A stretch of DNA of 64,000 bases, taken from Paralichthys olivaceus (taxonomy: Eukaryota; Chordata; Actinopteri; Pleuronectiformes; Paralichthyidae). Made by a program: the position numbers and the translations under genes. Positions 61,216-64,000 of this stretch are shown one piece after another; the stretch's first letter is position 1; each line of letters opens with the position of its first letter. Location of the stretch: positions 14,796,501 to 14,860,500 of the forward strand of contig NC_091111.1 in the NCBI RefSeq assembly GCF_024713975.1, read 5' to 3'. Below the pieces are notes generated by a model that was not told the DNA's origin, ran no database searches, and was given only the letters and a program-made list of their open reading frames with translations.

Positions 61216-63890
61216 TTATACGTCAGATTCGTCTGGATGAGTCTCCGGCTCCTTGAACTCCTCCAGTCTCTTCTGGGCAACGTCATTGATGATATCTGAA
61301 ACAGTCATAAACACAACTGACTGTGATCTCTGTGATGTTTGCAAATAACCACTAGATGGCGGTCCAACAGTGTCTATGACCTGATGACCCCTGGAGGATT
61401 CATTGTGAAAAAACTTTTGTCTGTCAACTATAATCTCTAGAGAGAAAAGGTACACTACACAAATCTTGTTTGGGTTTTAGACCAAACTTTCAAGAGGGTA
61501 CAAACTAATTGGATTATATCTGTTACTGTTATTTGTACTTTTGTATAATATTTTGTGTGTTTGCGTATTTGTGAACTACTCAGTGAGAAGAAAAACGCCT
61601 TAATTTAAAGTTATGATACTGAATTCTCTTACTGTCCAGAAGCTGTCTAGCTGCGCATCTCTTTTCCAAACTGTTGTTGACCTCATTCATTAGCCATGGT
61701 AGGAAATTTGTTTCAATATCTGGGTATCAGAAACACAAACAGGTTAAAAGTAGTAGAAGTATAAATACACAGATCATATTATTGGAAAAGGGGGTTACTG
61801 AGTTTGAATCATGCAGGAAAGCATTGTGGCAAACGGAGGCTGACCTCTCTCCACGGGGTCGTAAAAGTAGCCATGGTTTCTGAGCGAGGTGAAGGCTGCA
61901 GGTAGAAGGTCAGCCAGGTACTGCTGCGTATACGCCCGGGCGGCAATCTTCTCTGCAGTCTCTCTTTCTTTCTCCAGCACCGCCTTCTGCTGTGCAATCC
62001 TACGTTCCTGAAGATAAGTGAGAACGTTTTAAATTACAGGTTTATTTTCTGTTTCTGTTCTTGATGAATTCTTCTCATATGGCACAACGGTACTTAAACC
62101 TACATGCCTTTTAATAAGGCTGTTGTATTTGCTGTTGTAAATGTTTGATAGTATAGTTACGTAAAAACAATGTCATTTTATGACCATGACAACAGAGAGT
62201 TTACATGTGAACATCACAAGAACTGAGCAGATAGTGTGTGCAAGACACGACAACAACCAAAGAATCAAGAAAATCTTTAAACAAAAGATAATTGATTGAC
62301 ATGTTATGTCTGGGTGATGCAGTGTACAAAACAGCAGAAGGACTTGTGAAACTCAAATGATTCCTCAAACTGCCAACAATACCTTACAGGTGGAGCTCCA
62401 CTGTATTAAAGCACCCAAACACTTAGTTTAAGTACTTTCTGTAACATGAATTTGAAGTGAGAAAAAAATCATTCAGTTATAAACTGATAAAGTTAAATAC
62501 TGAAGAGCATAGTTAATCTGCTTCATCAGGATTGTGAGGTTACAGTTTGATCAGATTTGATTGACAGCTGCGTTAACATTGCAGCATAAGCAAACAAACC
62601 TATTAGCTAATATATTTACTCTTGAAATCTAGGGGGAGACATTCAGCATAAAGTTCAGACCAGAATACTCAACTTTGATAAGCGTAACGTGCGAGTGAAA
62701 TGATTTTCTGAAATGTACTTACTTTTTCTTCACTGTGGCGTCTCTCCTGCTCCTGAAGGCGCTGCACTTCTGCCAGCCTGTTATTCCGGAGCTCTTGGAA
62801 AGCCTTCTGCTGGGCCTTCAGATAGGCCAGCTCCTCCTCCTCCATCACCTCCAGCAGAGACTGCTCGATTGTCTTACCCACCAGCACCTCCAGCACGGGC
62901 TGTACCTCCCTGTCAAAGTCAAATAACTACACAACATACTGTTCATAAGTGGTGCTGTGCTGTGTACTTTAAAATATTAAATTTGATACTTGATTTGAAC
63001 AAACCTGTAGATATTCTACATGTTATTTGACTTAATCAAAGTTGGGAGATTTACAAAAGACAAGCAAAAGATGAGGGATTAGGCTCACGGTAAAATCAAA
63101 TACTCTGGAAGCAACAGTTCCCACAATGCATCTCTTCACCTATTCACCATTTTAAACACACTTCAATAACCCAGATGATGTGATTGATTTATAATCGATG
63201 AAATGTGGCAACGTCTCGTTTGTTTTACCCACCTCTCCCTCCTCTATCTGAGTTGCAGCATCTTTTCCAGATTTGGCGGGTATGAAGAGTGGGGATGCTG
63301 GTCTGTCCAGGAAAGCATCAGTCTGACACTCAATATCTGTGGTCACTATAACATCACTCAGTTCTTCAAGATAAAGATCTGAAAATAAAGGACAGAGTAC
63401 TTCAAAAAGACACTTTCATAACACGCAGAGGTGAAACTTCTGAAGCTGTTAAGAATAATGTTTCACCTGTTTGTACATCAGTGTGTTTTCTGCCCTGCAC
63501 AGCTTCAGGAGTCTTGGGTCTGCTCTGCTCATGAGCTTGTTTAAGATCGGCAGCTTTCCGCTTGATGTGCTGCTGTCTCTGTATTTCAGCAGGGTGTGGC
63601 TGAGCTGTCTGTAAATGGGGCGTGACAAAAACACGTCTTTAAAATAAAGTGGTCTAAAGGAGAACAAATCAACCAGGAAGACAGCAAAGAAAAAATGTAT
63701 ATTTCAAACTTACGGTTGGTATGATGCGTTGAGCAAAAGTATTTCCTAGGACAATACCACGGTCATATGTTGTGCTTCCATATTTATCCGGAGCATCTTT
63801 GTATTTGCTGCGGGTCTCCACAGCTGGGAGTCGGCTGGACAAGGTGTAAGTCCTGCTAGGTTTTCTGTGGTTATGAGGTGCAGACGCCAT
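61216..63890 (-). CDS. rsph3: Radial spoke head protein 3, copy B (tandem paralogue)
   Basis: Exons from the start: 63714-63890, 63467-63608, 63233-63378, 62723-62926, 61845-62007, 61633-61719, 61216-61295; 999 bases, 332 residues, intact. Exon sizes equal those of copy A except that the first exon is continuous (no 113-bp intron) and lacks about five codons. From residue about 87 on it is almost identical to copy A, with a few changes (ELRNNRLAE, DIETNF, NDVAQKRLEEFKEPETH). Residues 1-86 differ strongly (YGSTTYDRGIVLGNTFAQ where copy A and human have YGNIMYDRR-type sequence). The intron between the fifth and fourth exons from the start is about 380 bp longer than in copy A. AATAAA on the minus strand at 60847-60852 may end its mRNA. 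Whether more copies lie to the right is unknown. Confidence 0.92.
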
Positions 63891-64000
63891 TTCTCAGGAA
63901 ACTGTCACTTGTAATGAAAGCAATAAGGGCAAAATGTCTCTAATAATGGTAAGCTCAAATCATAGCTCAGTGTGGCGCTTCTGGTGGCAAAATAAAATTC

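Larger units (their letters stand above)
56998..63890 (-). repeat. Tandem segmental duplication containing rsph3
   Basis: The two copies are in the same orientation, offset by 4.2-4.6 kb. Introns are alignable by eye over almost their whole length; for example 57078-57414 against 61296-61632 differs at only one or two positions. Just 3' of the stop codons the flanks diverge quickly (56940-56997 against 61160-61215). Confidence 0.93.

Overview
The window is vertebrate nuclear DNA, almost certainly from a teleost fish. Genes are split into many short exons with GT-AG introns, introns are AT-rich with microsatellites, and pieces of a dispersed repeat of a kind common in fish introns recur. Four known gene families can be followed exon by exon. 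All coordinates were derived by hand from splice sites and reading frame.

Layout: (1) 1-17455, + strand: the 3' part of an ectonucleotide pyrophosphatase/phosphodiesterase gene of the ENPP1/ENPP3 type. The window starts inside the gene, so the cytoplasmic tail, membrane anchor and somatomedin-B domains lie to the left. Twenty-one coding exons (978-16165) carry the catalytic and nuclease-like domains. (2) 17726-~27405, + strand: sytl3 (synaptotagmin-like 3, Slp3), with a Rab27-binding N-terminus, a zinc finger and one C2 domain. An in-frame TGA falls exactly where the C2A-C2B linker should continue, and no C2B domain was found. (3) 28495-~55100, - strand: ezrin, complete, 588 residues, tail-to-tail with sytl3. 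(4) 56998-59394 and 61216-63890, - strand: two complete tandem copies of rsph3 (radial spoke head 3), predicted at 337 and 332 residues.

In human, SYTL3, EZR and RSPH3 sit together on 6q25.3 and ENPP1/ENPP3 lie elsewhere on 6q, so this is an old linkage group rearranged in the fish. The genes do not form a functional unit: ENPP1 acts on extracellular nucleotides, Slp3 on Rab27 vesicles, ezrin links membrane to actin, and RSPH3 is part of the axonemal radial spoke.

No unknown multi-gene system is visible. The points most worth a second look are the rsph3 pair (N-terminal exons diverged more than the neighbouring intron, almost wholly by amino-acid-changing substitutions, and one copy carries a 113-bp intron the other lacks), the sytl3 gene that seems to stop before C2B, a recent 922-bp tandem duplication in the inferred first intron of sytl3, and an older duplicated block between ezrin and rsph3.
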